64,000 nucleotides of DNA from Firmicutes bacterium UBA1702 (lineage in GTDB: Bacteria; Bacillota; Clostridia; Peptostreptococcales; Anaerovoracaceae): NCBI GenBank assembly GCA_002320005.1, contig DCJK01000046.1:17176-81175 (forward strand), read 5' to 3'. Position numbers and translations under genes: made by a program. Below the pieces are notes generated by a model. It saw nothing but the letters and a program-made list of their open reading frames with translations, ran no database searches and had not been told where the DNA came from. This document shows positions 8,055 to 16,623 of this stretch, one piece after another (the stretch's first letter is position 1; each line of letters starts with the position of its first letter).

Positions 8055-8887
8055 AAAAATTAGGTGCGATTTTAAGCATTGCAGCACTTCTGATAACAAT
8101 GTCTGCTTCGATCTGCTTTGCAGACAGTCTTACTATTGTAGAGACATACCCAAAGGACGGCTCTACGGGAGCATCCATAGAAAACCTGGGCGTAAAAGTT
8201 TATTTCAGCAATGATATGACTGAAGATATTGCCGGAAAAGTCAACAAAGACGCTTTTCAGCTTTATGATGAAGAAGGAGACAAGCTTCCTACAAGAGTTC
8301 TCTACAATGACCAAGAAGAAGGCGTTGTACTTGTTCTTCTGGACACAACCTCAGATAAAAAAGTGACTGCAAAGGGAAATACTGAATATACGCTTAAAAT
8401 ATCCGGAGATCTGCAGGACGATCAGGGGAACACTCTCGGCAAAGATACCGAGATTTCTTTTAAAACTCTTAACCAGAAAACCAACACCATGATAAGTATG
8501 GGAATGATGGTTCTTATGTTCGGAGGTATGATTATCGTTACTACCAAATCGGCCGCCAAGAAAGCAACCGAGGATCAGAAAAAGAAAGAAGAAAAAGTAA
8601 ACCCATATAAAGAAGCCAAGAAAACAGGAAAGTCCGTAGAAGAAATCGTTGCAAAAGACGAAAAGAGAAAAGCAAAACAGGCTGAAAAAGAAGCCAGAGA
8701 AGCTTTAAAGGATGACGATGACGACTATGAAGATGACGATGTAAACAAATACAGAGTAAAACGCAGACATTCTGCTTCTGAGGCAGGAAGCAGATATGTT
8801 GCAGCAAAAAAAGAGGCAGCAGAAAAAGCCAGAGCCCAGAAAGCCAAAAATAAAACTGCTTCAAAAGGAAAGAAGAAAAAGAAATAG
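8051..8887 (+). CDS. Secreted/membrane Ig-like (SbsA/Big_5) protein
   Basis: A 278-residue protein with a signal peptide (residues 1-25, ending ICFA), one SbsA Ig-like domain (about residues 30-135, with motifs YPKDGSTGA and VKVYFSNDM), a transmembrane helix at about 145-162, and a long cytoplasmic tail rich in Lys, Ala and Glu with an acidic patch DDDDDYEDDD and a poly-Lys end. This suggests an outward-facing domain anchored by one helix with a charged intracellular tail. The start at 8051 is chosen for the overlap ATGA with tadA and the GGAGG at about 8036. The role is unknown. Confidence 0.75.
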   Translation: MKKLGAILSIAALLITMSASICFADSLTIVETYPKDGSTGASIENLGVKVYFSNDMTEDIAGKVNKDAFQLYDEEGDKLPTRVLYNDQEEGVVLVLLDTTSDKKVTAKGNTEYTLKISGDLQDDQGNTLGKDTEISFKTLNQKTNTMISMGMMVLMFGGMIIVTTKSAAKKATEDQKKKEEKVNPYKEAKKTGKSVEEIVAKDEKRKAKQAEKEAREALKDDDDDYEDDDVNKYRVKRRHSASEAGSRYVAAKKEAAEKARAQKAKNKTASKGKKKKK

Positions 8888-8900
8888 CTAAATAGACAGA

Positions 8901-8925
8901 TGAGAGGCTGGTCCCTCTCATTTTT
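8901..8925 (+). terminator. Short hairpin with T-run
   Basis: Seven-base arms 8901-8907 and 8914-8920 followed by TTTTT lie between the Ig-like gene and ispE. It may terminate or attenuate transcription, although ispE follows within 15 bases and has no separate promoter visible. Confidence 0.5.
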
Positions 8926-8938
8926 CTCAGGAGGCGTC

Positions 8939-9832
8939 ATGAACAATATAAAGATAAAGGCCTACGGTAAAGTGAACCTTTCTCTTGATGTGACCGGAGT
9001 AAGGAATGATGGCTACCATGTAATCAGAACGGTGATGCAGAAAATTTCTCTTCATGATGATGTTGACGTGACATGGACACCTTCAAAGACGGATAAGATA
9101 GAAATCAGCCTGGATTGCAATCGGCCATATCTTCCGAAAGATTCGAGGAATCTGGCATATCAGGCAGCGGTCATTATGGGTGACAGTTTTGGAGAGAAAG
9201 CAGGCGGAGGAAAAATCCAAATCAATATCGAGAAACGTCTGCCGGTAGCTGCGGGCCTTGCAGGCGGCAGTGGAAACGGAGCTGCAGTGATAATAGCCCT
9301 GAATAAATTATGGAAGCTGGGACTTAATACAAGGCAGTTGTGCCGGATCTCTTCAGATATTGGTGCCGATGTTCCCTTCTGCATTCTTACGCAGAACACC
9401 AGATACGGATGTGCTTTGTGCGAAGGTACGGGAACAGAACTGACACCGCTGAGAAGTAAAATGAGAAAAGGCATACTGCTGGTAAAACCATCTTTTGGAG
9501 TATCCACCAGAGAAGTCTATAAAGGAATAGATAAATGTATCATTTCACAGAGGCCGGACACGGAAGCTCTGGTGAAAGGGCTGAAAGAAATAAACGAACA
9601 GCTCATATATGAAAACATGGTTAATGTGCTTGAAGAATATACTTTGGATAAGTATGATGAAGTCAAGTGTTTAAAAGAAAAAATAAAAACAGAAACCAAC
9701 GCAGAGAAAGTGTTGATGACAGGCAGCGGGCCAACTGTCTTTGGTCTTTTTGCCGGTGTCAGTGAAGCGCAGAAAGCCTGTGCGGCAATGCGGGCCGGCG
9801 GATATGAAGCCTACTGGGCGACAACGCTGTAA
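8939..9832 (+). CDS. ispE: 4-diphosphocytidyl-2-C-methyl-D-erythritol kinase
   Basis: A 297-residue GHMP kinase of the MEP isoprenoid pathway, phosphorylating CDP-methylerythritol. The N-terminal KAYGKVNLSLDV and the glycine-rich ATP loop PVAAGLAGGSGNGAA (about residues 102-116) are diagnostic, as is the C-terminal TGSGPTVFGLF. The ATG at 8939 follows CAGGAGG; the longer frame would start within the upstream hairpin. It implies isoprenoids are made by the MEP route. Confidence 0.95.
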   Translation: MNNIKIKAYGKVNLSLDVTGVRNDGYHVIRTVMQKISLHDDVDVTWTPSKTDKIEISLDCNRPYLPKDSRNLAYQAAVIMGDSFGEKAGGGKIQINIEKRLPVAAGLAGGSGNGAAVIIALNKLWKLGLNTRQLCRISSDIGADVPFCILTQNTRYGCALCEGTGTELTPLRSKMRKGILLVKPSFGVSTREVYKGIDKCIISQRPDTEALVKGLKEINEQLIYENMVNVLEEYTLDKYDEVKCLKEKIKTETNAEKVLMTGSGPTVFGLFAGVSEAQKACAAMRAGGYEAYWATTL

Positions 9833-9861
9833 TAGTCATCGGATTAAACGGAGGGAAACAA

Positions 9862-10554
9862 ATGTTAAACTTGGACTTGCAAAATCACAGACCCCTGAGA
9901 GAAATCGTGTACGAAGAACTTAAAAGACAGATTCTGGTGGGAGAGATTGCACCCGGAACACGTATGATGGAGGTCGAACTGGCTGAAGATATGGGAGTAA
10001 GCCGTACGCCTGTAAGAGAAGCCATAAGAAAGCTGGAAAAAGAAGGACTTGTTACCATAGAGCCGAGGAGAGGCGCCTATGCATCAGACATTTCCATAAA
10101 AGATATGGTAGATGTGCTGGAAGTTCGCCAGATGCTTGAAGGAATGGCTGCTTCTATGGCTGCTCAGAAAGTTACGGAAGAAGAAAAGCTTGACTTTGTT
10201 GAAGCAAATTCTGCTTACAAGAATGCAGTAAAAAAAGGAAATATCGAGGAAATTATCAGATACGACGAGCTTTTCCATCAGCTTATCGTAAGTTACAGCG
10301 GCAATAAAACTCTGAATCAGCTGCTTTCCCAGGTTCAGGAACTGGCACTCAGATTCAGATATATCTATTATGATGACTTCTCCAGATATGAAAACATGCC
10401 TGTCGAGCATGAGGAGATAGAGGAAGCCATAATCAGCGGCGATACTCAGAAGGCAAAGGTAGTTGCCGAGGAGCATGTGGAAAGGCTGAAGAAATTTGTC
10501 ATCGATGAGGGAAAGAACCTTTTCCAGAACACAAAGGAAAATGAAGCTATTTAA
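9862..10554 (+). CDS. GntR-family regulator, FCD (FadR) subfamily
   Basis: A 230-residue transcription factor. Residues 10-75 form the GntR winged helix (ELKRQILVGEIAPG, then SRTPVREAIRKLEKEG), and residues 85-220 form an all-helical FCD ligand domain that usually binds a metal and an organic acid. GGAGGG precedes the ATG. The final 14 bases overlap the transglycosylase gene. The effector is unknown; TTGTATACAA palindromes elsewhere in the window are candidate targets. Confidence 0.9.
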   Translation: MLNLDLQNHRPLREIVYEELKRQILVGEIAPGTRMMEVELAEDMGVSRTPVREAIRKLEKEGLVTIEPRRGAYASDISIKDMVDVLEVRQMLEGMAASMAAQKVTEEEKLDFVEANSAYKNAVKKGNIEEIIRYDELFHQLIVSYSGNKTLNQLLSQVQELALRFRYIYYDDFSRYENMPVEHEEIEEAIISGDTQKAKVVAEEHVERLKKFVIDEGKNLFQNTKENEAI

Positions 10555-11218
10555 AAAGATTGGAGTTCTGATACTCATATTAGCGGCTTTTTCTGCAGGT
10601 GTCATGTCTTACAGAGCATACGATATGTATCAGGATGCTCTGGAAGGGATGCCGCTCAGCAGCAAAGTCGAAGAAATCAGAGCTATAGAAAATTACACAA
10701 CATACGACGAGCTTCCTGAAACTTATATCAATGCGGTCATAGCTGTAGAAGACAAGCGCTTTGATAAGCATAACGGAGTTGATATCATATCAACCTGCAG
10801 AGCGATTCTGCTGAACCTTAAAGCAGGAGAACTACAGCAGGGAGGAAGCACCATAACGCAACAGCTGGCGCGCAATATGTATTTTGAACAGGATAAAGAC
10901 ATATGCCGCAAGTTGGCTGAAATTTTTGTGGCTCTGAACATAGAAAAGAAATACAGCAAGGAAGAAATCCTCGAGCTCTATGTGAACACCATATATTTTG
11001 GATCGGGATATTATAATATCTATGATGCGGCTATGGGATATTTTGAAAAATCCCCATCAGAACTCAACGACTATGAGTGCACTATGCTGGCGGGAATACC
11101 ACAGGCACCTTCGGTATATTCTCTTGACGCCAACCCCGATCTGGCTGAACAGCGCAGACAGCAGGTGATAGACTGCATGACAGCAGAAGGGTATATAGAA
11201 GAAGGTGAGATAAATTAA
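10541..11218 (+). CDS. Monofunctional GT51 peptidoglycan transglycosylase
   Basis: A 225-residue membrane-anchored glycosyltransferase that polymerises lipid II. An N-terminal helix (residues 5-22) is followed by the GT51 domain: AVEDKRF with catalytic Glu70, GGSTITQQLARN at 101-112, and the region of KKYSKEEILELYVN. It lacks the penicillin-binding transpeptidase domain, hence monofunctional (MtgA-like). The start at 10541 lies inside the end of the regulator gene with AAAGGA just upstream, indicating co-translation. Confidence 0.9.
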   Translation: MKLFKKIGVLILILAAFSAGVMSYRAYDMYQDALEGMPLSSKVEEIRAIENYTTYDELPETYINAVIAVEDKRFDKHNGVDIISTCRAILLNLKAGELQQGGSTITQQLARNMYFEQDKDICRKLAEIFVALNIEKKYSKEEILELYVNTIYFGSGYYNIYDAAMGYFEKSPSELNDYECTMLAGIPQAPSVYSLDANPDLAEQRRQQVIDCMTAEGYIEEGEIN

Positions 11219-11252
11219 CATTCTGAAGAACACCACAGAACTGGCTTTACAT

Positions 11253-11792
11253 ATGTGCCGGGCTTATGCTGACCCTAAAGGGACGGCGGTGGACTGTACA
11301 TGCGGAAGAGGAAAGGATACATTATGGCTGGCAAGACATTGCGGCCGAGTGTATTCTTTTGATATTCAGGAGGAAGCTTTAAAATCGACAGAAGAGCTTC
11401 TTGATGCCAACGAGATTGACTGCCGTGAAAGAAGCGGCAGCCAAAAGGTAATACTTATAAAGGACAGTCACAAAAACATAAAAAAATACGTGAAAGACAG
11501 ACCCTGCCTGATTCTTTTTAATCTGGGATATCTTCCGGGCGGGGATAAACAAATAACTACAGTGGCAGAGACCACAATAAGAGCTCTTAAAGATGCGCTG
11601 GATCTGCTGGCACAGGACGGACTGATAAGCATAATCATGTATCCGGGTCACTGTTCGGGAGCTTTGGAAAAAGAGGCTGTTCTCAAGTGGTCGAGGACTC
11701 TTGACCCCGGCATATACCACTGTGTTTATGCGGATATGATAAACCAGAAAAAAGATGCACCGCAGATTTTATGGATAACAAAAAAAGCATAG
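11253..11792 (+). CDS. MnmM/YtqB-type SAM methyltransferase
   Basis: A class I methyltransferase with motif I DCTCGRGKDTLWLA and motif IV FNLGYLPGGDK. This matches the YtqB family, reported to methylate the wobble modification nm5(s2)U of tRNA. The first ATG is 11253, but the codons upstream from an ATT at 11214 encode INILKNTTELAL, which resembles the family's normal N-terminus and sits 5 bases after AAGGTGA. Translation may therefore begin at the non-ATG codon overlapping the previous stop (TAA 11216-11218). At 179 residues from the ATG it is slightly short for the family, which supports the upstream start. Confidence 0.8.
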   Translation: MCRAYADPKGTAVDCTCGRGKDTLWLARHCGRVYSFDIQEEALKSTEELLDANEIDCRERSGSQKVILIKDSHKNIKKYVKDRPCLILFNLGYLPGGDKQITTVAETTIRALKDALDLLAQDGLISIIMYPGHCSGALEKEAVLKWSRTLDPGIYHCVYADMINQKKDAPQILWITKKA

Positions 11793-11837
11793 CTGATGTA
11801 TACCCGTAATGCATATCATATTAGAGAGGTGATATGT

Positions 11838-12767
11838 ATGATTGTAAACGGATATGCTTACCCAAGTATTATGCCTGAAGTACTTCAGTGGTGGCTGCCG
11901 CGGCTCAGCTGGCTTTCATGTTTCAGCTACGGATTTACAGCTGAAGGAGAGCTGATAAACCTGGAAGATGAGAACCTGATACAGGCCGCCGGAGGCTACG
12001 GAGTAAGGCCCATGATGGTTCTCACACCTATGGATGAAAACGGGGCTTTTAATGATGAGGTGGCTTCTGCTGTTTTTGAAAATCCTGAGGCAGAAGCAAA
12101 CCTGATTGATAACATAGAAGAAAACATAATATCCAAAGGCATGGGCGGCGTGGATTTTGACTTTGAGTACATAAGAGGAAGATATGCCGGTAATTATGTG
12201 GAACTGGTGGCAAGGACGCGAGACAGGCTGTCCCCTCAGGGATATCTTACAACTGTTGCCCTGGCGCCCAAGACAAGCGCTGATCAGCCTGGGCTCCTTT
12301 ATCAGGGGCACGACTACAGCGGGATGGGTGAGGCTGCAGACTATTGCCTTCTTATGACTTATGAATGGGGATACACCTACGGGGAGCCCATGGCTGTATC
12401 GCCTATAAACAATGTGCGAAGAGTAGTGGAATATGGTATTACAGAGATACCGGCGGAGAAAATACTTCTGGGCATGAGCAATTACGGGTACGACTGGACG
12501 CTCCCTTTCGTCCGGGGTGAAAGCAGGGCCGAAAAGCTCAGCAATTATCAGGCAGAAGCGAGAGCTGCATATTACGGAGTTTCACCGGAATTTGATCAGG
12601 AGGCGGCATCGCCTTTTTTCAGATATACCGACGAGGCGGGTCGGCAGCACATAGTGTGGTTTGAGAATCTTGCAAGCTGGCAGGCTAGGCTTTCTCTGGT
12701 TGAAGAATATGGGCTTGCAGGGATAAGCATATGGAATATAATGAGCATATTTTACGGAGGAATATAA
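11838..12767 (+). CDS. Glycoside hydrolase family 18 protein (YaaH-like)
   Basis: A 309-residue TIM-barrel hydrolase. The GH18 catalytic signature is GGVDFDFEYI, with Glu110 as the acid and Asp106/Asp108 as helpers, and the barrel closes with GLAGISIWNIM. The closest well-known group is the spore cortex enzyme YaaH/SleL, but there are no LysM domains and no signal peptide, so action on cortex or N-acetylglucosamine polymers is inferred. The start at 11838 follows GAGAGGTGAT; the longer frame has no ribosome binding site. Confidence 0.85.
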   Translation: MIVNGYAYPSIMPEVLQWWLPRLSWLSCFSYGFTAEGELINLEDENLIQAAGGYGVRPMMVLTPMDENGAFNDEVASAVFENPEAEANLIDNIEENIISKGMGGVDFDFEYIRGRYAGNYVELVARTRDRLSPQGYLTTVALAPKTSADQPGLLYQGHDYSGMGEAADYCLLMTYEWGYTYGEPMAVSPINNVRRVVEYGITEIPAEKILLGMSNYGYDWTLPFVRGESRAEKLSNYQAEARAAYYGVSPEFDQEAASPFFRYTDEAGRQHIVWFENLASWQARLSLVEEYGLAGISIWNIMSIFYGGI

Positions 12768-12774
12768 ACACGGA

Positions 12775-13914
12775 ATGGAGATAAAACCTGATAACAAATT
12801 CAAACAAAATCTGTTACTTGTGGTGATTGGAGTATGCCTACTGGTGGGTCTCATGAATTTCGGCAAAGTGCAGCATGCCTTAAGTGTGGTTATAGGTCTT
12901 TTCATGCCGCTGCTGGTCGGAGGAGCAATTGCGTTTATACTCAATGTGCCCATGCATTTTTTTGAAAAGCAGTTTGATAAGCTGCAGCAGCATTCCGGCG
13001 GCAGGGCCATTGCCAAAGCAAAAACACCGCTGTGTATGATAGTGACACTGCTGGCATTCATATTGGTTATTATTTTTATAGGCAATGTCATATTTCCAAA
13101 CCTGGTGGAATCGGTAAAAAGTATTGTAGACATCGTGCAGAGATCTTATCCGGGGTGGATAGAAACTCTGGAATCTCACGGAATAAACACGCAGTTCATG
13201 CAGAAATATTTTCCTGAGCTGAACAGCGAGAAAATAATTTCTACCCTTAAAGATGGCGGGCTTGCACTTCTGAATACCGCGAGTCAGGCTGCAACCAGTG
13301 TTTTCAGCGCTTTAACCAACTTTGTATTCGGATTGTTCTTTGCCCTTTATATACTGGCAAGCAAAAAGAGGCTGGGAAAACAAGCAAAGCAGATAGCATA
13401 TGCTTATCTGAAAAAATCGTGGGCAGATGAGGTATGCGAGATTGCTTCACTGTCATATAAGACCTTTGCAAATTTCCTGTCGGGACAGTGTCTTGAAGCT
13501 GTAATACTGGGATTCATGTTCTTTATTGTGCTTTTGATAGGGGGCTTTCCTTATGCAGGAACTATAGCGGTGATAATAGGCTCCATGGCAATAATCCCAT
13601 ATATAGGAGCATTCATCGGTCTTGCTCTGGGAGCCCTGCTGATAGCAATGGTGAACTTGAAAAAAATGGTGTGGTTTGTAATAGTGTTCTTTATTGTGCA
13701 GCAGATAGAGGGGCAGATAATATATCCTAGAGTTGTGGGAGGTTCTGTAGGTCTTCCTGCATTGTGGACACTGCTGGCAGTGATAGTGGGAGGAAACGTT
13801 TCCGGCATACTGGGAATTGTGGTTTTCATACCGCTGTTTTCGGTTATTTATGCTCTTCTCAGAAGAAATGTTTACAGAAGATTGGATAAAAAGAAAATTT
13901 CTCTTGAAATTTAG
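12775..13914 (+). CDS. AI-2E family (PerM-like) membrane permease
   Basis: A 379-residue membrane protein with paired N-terminal helices, a central soluble region (about residues 100-180) and a cluster of C-terminal helices including the conserved GNVSGILGIVVFIPLF stretch and IYPRVVGGSVGLPAL. These are features of the AI-2E/UPF0118 family, whose members include exporters, Na+/H+ antiporters and proteins of unknown substrate. It follows the GH18 gene by 8 bp and is likely the last gene of this operon. Confidence 0.9.
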   Translation: MEIKPDNKFKQNLLLVVIGVCLLVGLMNFGKVQHALSVVIGLFMPLLVGGAIAFILNVPMHFFEKQFDKLQQHSGGRAIAKAKTPLCMIVTLLAFILVIIFIGNVIFPNLVESVKSIVDIVQRSYPGWIETLESHGINTQFMQKYFPELNSEKIISTLKDGGLALLNTASQAATSVFSALTNFVFGLFFALYILASKKRLGKQAKQIAYAYLKKSWADEVCEIASLSYKTFANFLSGQCLEAVILGFMFFIVLLIGGFPYAGTIAVIIGSMAIIPYIGAFIGLALGALLIAMVNLKKMVWFVIVFFIVQQIEGQIIYPRVVGGSVGLPALWTLLAVIVGGNVSGILGIVVFIPLFSVIYALLRRNVYRRLDKKKISLEI

Positions 13915-13979
13915 TCTGAAATGGTGTATAGTAAGAAAGTCGAGTAAAGCAGATGCTTTAGACATAAGTTATATACCTT

Positions 13980-14066
13980 GCGGATATGGCGGAATTGGCA
14001 GACGCGCACGGTTCAGGTCCGTGTGAAGGTTCCTTCATGAAGGTTCGAATCCTTTTATCCGCACCA
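13980..14066 (+). tRNA. tRNA-Leu (anticodon CAG)
   Basis: An 87-base type II tRNA. The acceptor arms GCGGATA and TATCCGC pair, the anticodon loop TTCAGGT gives CAG, the long variable arm (GAAGGTTCCTTC) is typical of leucine tRNAs, the T arm has GGTTCGAATCC, and CCA is encoded. Confidence 0.96.
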
Positions 14067-14072
14067 CCACAG

Positions 14073-14101
14073 AATGACGCTCAAAGGAGCGTCATTTTTA
14101 T
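14073..14101 (+). terminator. Terminator of tRNA-Leu
   Basis: Ten-base perfect arms (14073-14082, 14087-14096) with a short AAAG loop, followed by TTTTTATTT. Confidence 0.92.
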
Positions 14102-14184
14102 TTCTCAGAGACATTTTTTGCACAGGAAAAGCTTCCCGGAGTTCCGTACATTACACTTTTTTCACATATGCCGCCACCTTTGTA

Positions 14185-14213
14185 TTGCCAAAAAAACCAA
14201 GGTATATTAAAAT
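14185..14213 (+). promoter_or_regulatory. Candidate promoter of the xpaC-telA operon
   Basis: TTGCCA (14185-14190) and TAAAAT (14208-14213) are spaced by 17 bases and lie 30 bases before the first ATG of the operon. Confidence 0.5.
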
Positions 14214-14243
14214 AAAACCACAGAACCTTAAAGGAGCAGAAAG

Positions 14244-14906
14244 ATGACTCAGAACAAAAAAGAGGTCAAAGTCATGCCGGCCGGACTGCCTATACTTGCA
14301 GCCGGCATCTTATGGTTTGTGCTGGCGATGATACTGCCTATATATAAGGCAGTTGTCATCATAATAGTATCTGCAGCGGCAATAGCTGTCATGATGATTA
14401 TGTTCAGCATGCGAAAGAAGCAGCTGGCTATGCAGCCGCCGGCTCCTGCTGTCAAAGTCAGAGCCGAGGAACTTGCCCGAAAGATAGATACATGCTGCCG
14501 TAAGCTTGAAGGCTATGCCGGGCAGATAAAGGATCGTATCGTAGCGGCGTCAGTGACAAACATTGCCGGAACCATGGAAAAAATTGCAGACGATGTGGAG
14601 AAAGATCCCAAGGACAGAAACAAGGTCAGAAAGCTTGCCAATCATTATACGTCCATGATAGAGGAACTGGTTGAAAAGTATATAAATCTTGAAAGCCAGG
14701 GTCAGGGCGGGGAAAACATTTCATCTGCCATGGATGAAATAAAAAAGGGCCTTGAAACTGTTGAAAATGCAGTAAAATCGCTTTTAGACGATTTATTTTC
14801 TGATGATGCCATGGAAGTGTCTGCAGACATTTCGGTGCTGGAGCAGCTGTTCAAGACCGAAGGTGCAGAAAACCGCATGGACTTTGACAGTGCAGAAAAA
14901 GAATGA
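14244..14906 (+). CDS. XpaC-like membrane protein
   Basis: A 220-residue protein with two adjacent transmembrane helices near the N-terminus (about residues 14-55) and a cytoplasmic helical coiled-coil domain. Position next to telA and the general layout match the XpaC family (5-bromo-4-chloroindolyl phosphate hydrolysis protein, a historical name). It probably forms a complex or functional unit with TelA; the biochemical role is not known. Preceded by AAAGGAG. Confidence 0.75.
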   Translation: MTQNKKEVKVMPAGLPILAAGILWFVLAMILPIYKAVVIIIVSAAAIAVMMIMFSMRKKQLAMQPPAPAVKVRAEELARKIDTCCRKLEGYAGQIKDRIVAASVTNIAGTMEKIADDVEKDPKDRNKVRKLANHYTSMIEELVEKYINLESQGQGGENISSAMDEIKKGLETVENAVKSLLDDLFSDDAMEVSADISVLEQLFKTEGAENRMDFDSAEKE

Positions 14907-14934
14907 TAACTATAATGAGACGGAGGAAATTATT

Positions 14935-16068
14935 ATGACAGATGAATTAAAGATGGAAGTCCCTACATTGACACTGGAACCTGAAAAGGCAGAAGCGGAA
15001 GTTCCTGCTGAGGAAATAGTTCCCGTAAATATTGAAGACAAGATTCAGCTCAGCGACGAAGAAATGAAAGTTGTAGACAACTTTGTGAAGCAGATTGATA
15101 TCAGCAACACAACTCATGTTCTTCAGTATGGCGCAGATGCCCAGAAAAAAATGGCTGATTTTTCTGATATGGCTCTGGAGAAAGTCAGAACCAAAGACCT
15201 TGGAACTGTTGGTGACACCCTTTCAGAACTAATTGTAGAGTTAAAGGGCTTTTCAGCCCTGGAAGAAGAAAACAAAGGCATCAAGGGTCTTTTCAGAAAA
15301 GCAGCAAATCCTGTGGTTAAACTCAAGGCAAAATATGACAAAGCTGAGGTAAATGTTGAAAAGGTTGTAGATGTGCTGGAAGGACATCAGGTTACGCTGA
15401 CAAAGGATATAGCAGTTCTTGATGAGATGTTTGCAGCCAATAACACAAATTTCAAGCAGCTTTCAATGTATATAGTGGCCGGAAAGAAAAAGCTGGAAGA
15501 AGCTCAGAACGTGACACTCCCTCAGCTCAAGGCAAAAGCTGAGGCCAGCGGTGAGGCGGCAGATGCGCAGGCAGCCAATGATTTTGCCAGCATGTGCAAC
15601 CGTTTTGAAAAGAAACTTCATGACCTGGATCTTACCAGAACCGTGTCACTGCAGATGGCACCGCAGATTCGCATGGTGCAGAACAATGATGCTCTTATGG
15701 TGGAAAAAATCCAGACAACACTGGTAAATACAATCCCTCTCTGGAAGAGCCAGATGGTTCTTGCACTGGGTCTTGCCAATAATGAGGCGGCTGTTGAAGC
15801 TCAGAAGGCCGTTTCTGACACAACCAACGAGCTTCTCAAGAAGAATGCGGAAGTTCTCAAGAAGACAACTGTTGATGTGGCAAGAGAATCCGAAAGAGGA
15901 ATTGTGGATATAGAGACCTTGAAAAACACCAACAGACAGCTTATAGAAACCATTGATGAAGTGATGAAAATTCAGCAGGAAGGTAGAGAAAAGCGTAAGG
16001 CCGCCGAAGTTGAACTGGCAAAGATTGAGCTGGAGCTGAAGAACAAACTTCTTGAAACAAGAGGATAA
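14935..16068 (+). CDS. telA: TelA-family toxic anion resistance protein
   Basis: A 377-residue soluble, highly helical protein. The central and C-terminal parts (FSDMALEKVRTKDLG, then VEKIQTTLVNTIPLWKSQMVLAL) match the TelA/KlaA family, associated with tellurite and cell-envelope stress resistance; the mechanism is unknown. The start at 14935 has ACGGAGG upstream, while the longer frame runs inside xpaC. It sits 28 bp after xpaC and 6 bp before the LemA gene. Confidence 0.92.
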   Translation: MTDELKMEVPTLTLEPEKAEAEVPAEEIVPVNIEDKIQLSDEEMKVVDNFVKQIDISNTTHVLQYGADAQKKMADFSDMALEKVRTKDLGTVGDTLSELIVELKGFSALEEENKGIKGLFRKAANPVVKLKAKYDKAEVNVEKVVDVLEGHQVTLTKDIAVLDEMFAANNTNFKQLSMYIVAGKKKLEEAQNVTLPQLKAKAEASGEAADAQAANDFASMCNRFEKKLHDLDLTRTVSLQMAPQIRMVQNNDALMVEKIQTTLVNTIPLWKSQMVLALGLANNEAAVEAQKAVSDTTNELLKKNAEVLKKTTVDVARESERGIVDIETLKNTNRQLIETIDEVMKIQQEGREKRKAAEVELAKIELELKNKLLETRG

Positions 16069-16074
16069 AACCTT

Positions 16075-16611
16075 ATGAAAATACTTGAAAACAAAGCCAT
16101 ATGCATTGTACTGGCTCTGGCTCTGGTTATAGCCGGTTTTATCATCGGCGGATGCAGGTCGCTTAATTCTCTGTACAGCTCCAAGGTGGAGAAAGTTTTC
16201 ATGACCGGTGAAGACGGAGACGGAATATGCATTGAAAACGATCTCGCCGAAAGAGAAACAGCCGCGGTGAATCTGTGTACAATTGCTTCAAAATATGACG
16301 GTACCAAAAAGCAGGCAGATGGGGTCAGGGAAGCTGCAGCAGAGCTCTCATCAGCATCATCTGTTGCTGACAAGCTGGAGGCAAACAAAAATCTGGATAC
16401 GGCAGTCGAATCGCTGTTTAACGATTTATTAGGACAGCAGCTTTCCGCATCAGACGAGAAGTATGCAAGAAGCCTTTATACAGATTTTAATTCCAGAAAC
16501 GATACCATAAGCCATGATCCGTACAACAGGTATGCTGCCCAATACAATGAGATAATTGCCGGATTTCCGGCGAGTCTTCTGCCGGTGAAAGAAGCGGTAA
16601 TCTTCTACTAG
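16075..16611 (+). CDS. LemA-family protein
   Basis: A 178-residue protein with one N-terminal helix (residues 8-26) that ends in IIGGCRSL, which could be a lipobox or a simple membrane anchor. It is followed by a helical bundle with VFMTGEDGDG and YNRYAAQYNEIIAGFPASLL, the signature end of LemA proteins. Function is unknown. LemA and TPM-domain proteins are often paired, as here (12 bp apart). Confidence 0.82.
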   Translation: MKILENKAICIVLALALVIAGFIIGGCRSLNSLYSSKVEKVFMTGEDGDGICIENDLAERETAAVNLCTIASKYDGTKKQADGVREAAAELSSASSVADKLEANKNLDTAVESLFNDLLGQQLSASDEKYARSLYTDFNSRNDTISHDPYNRYAAQYNEIIAGFPASLLPVKEAVIFY

Positions 16612-16623
16612 AAAGGTCGGAAA

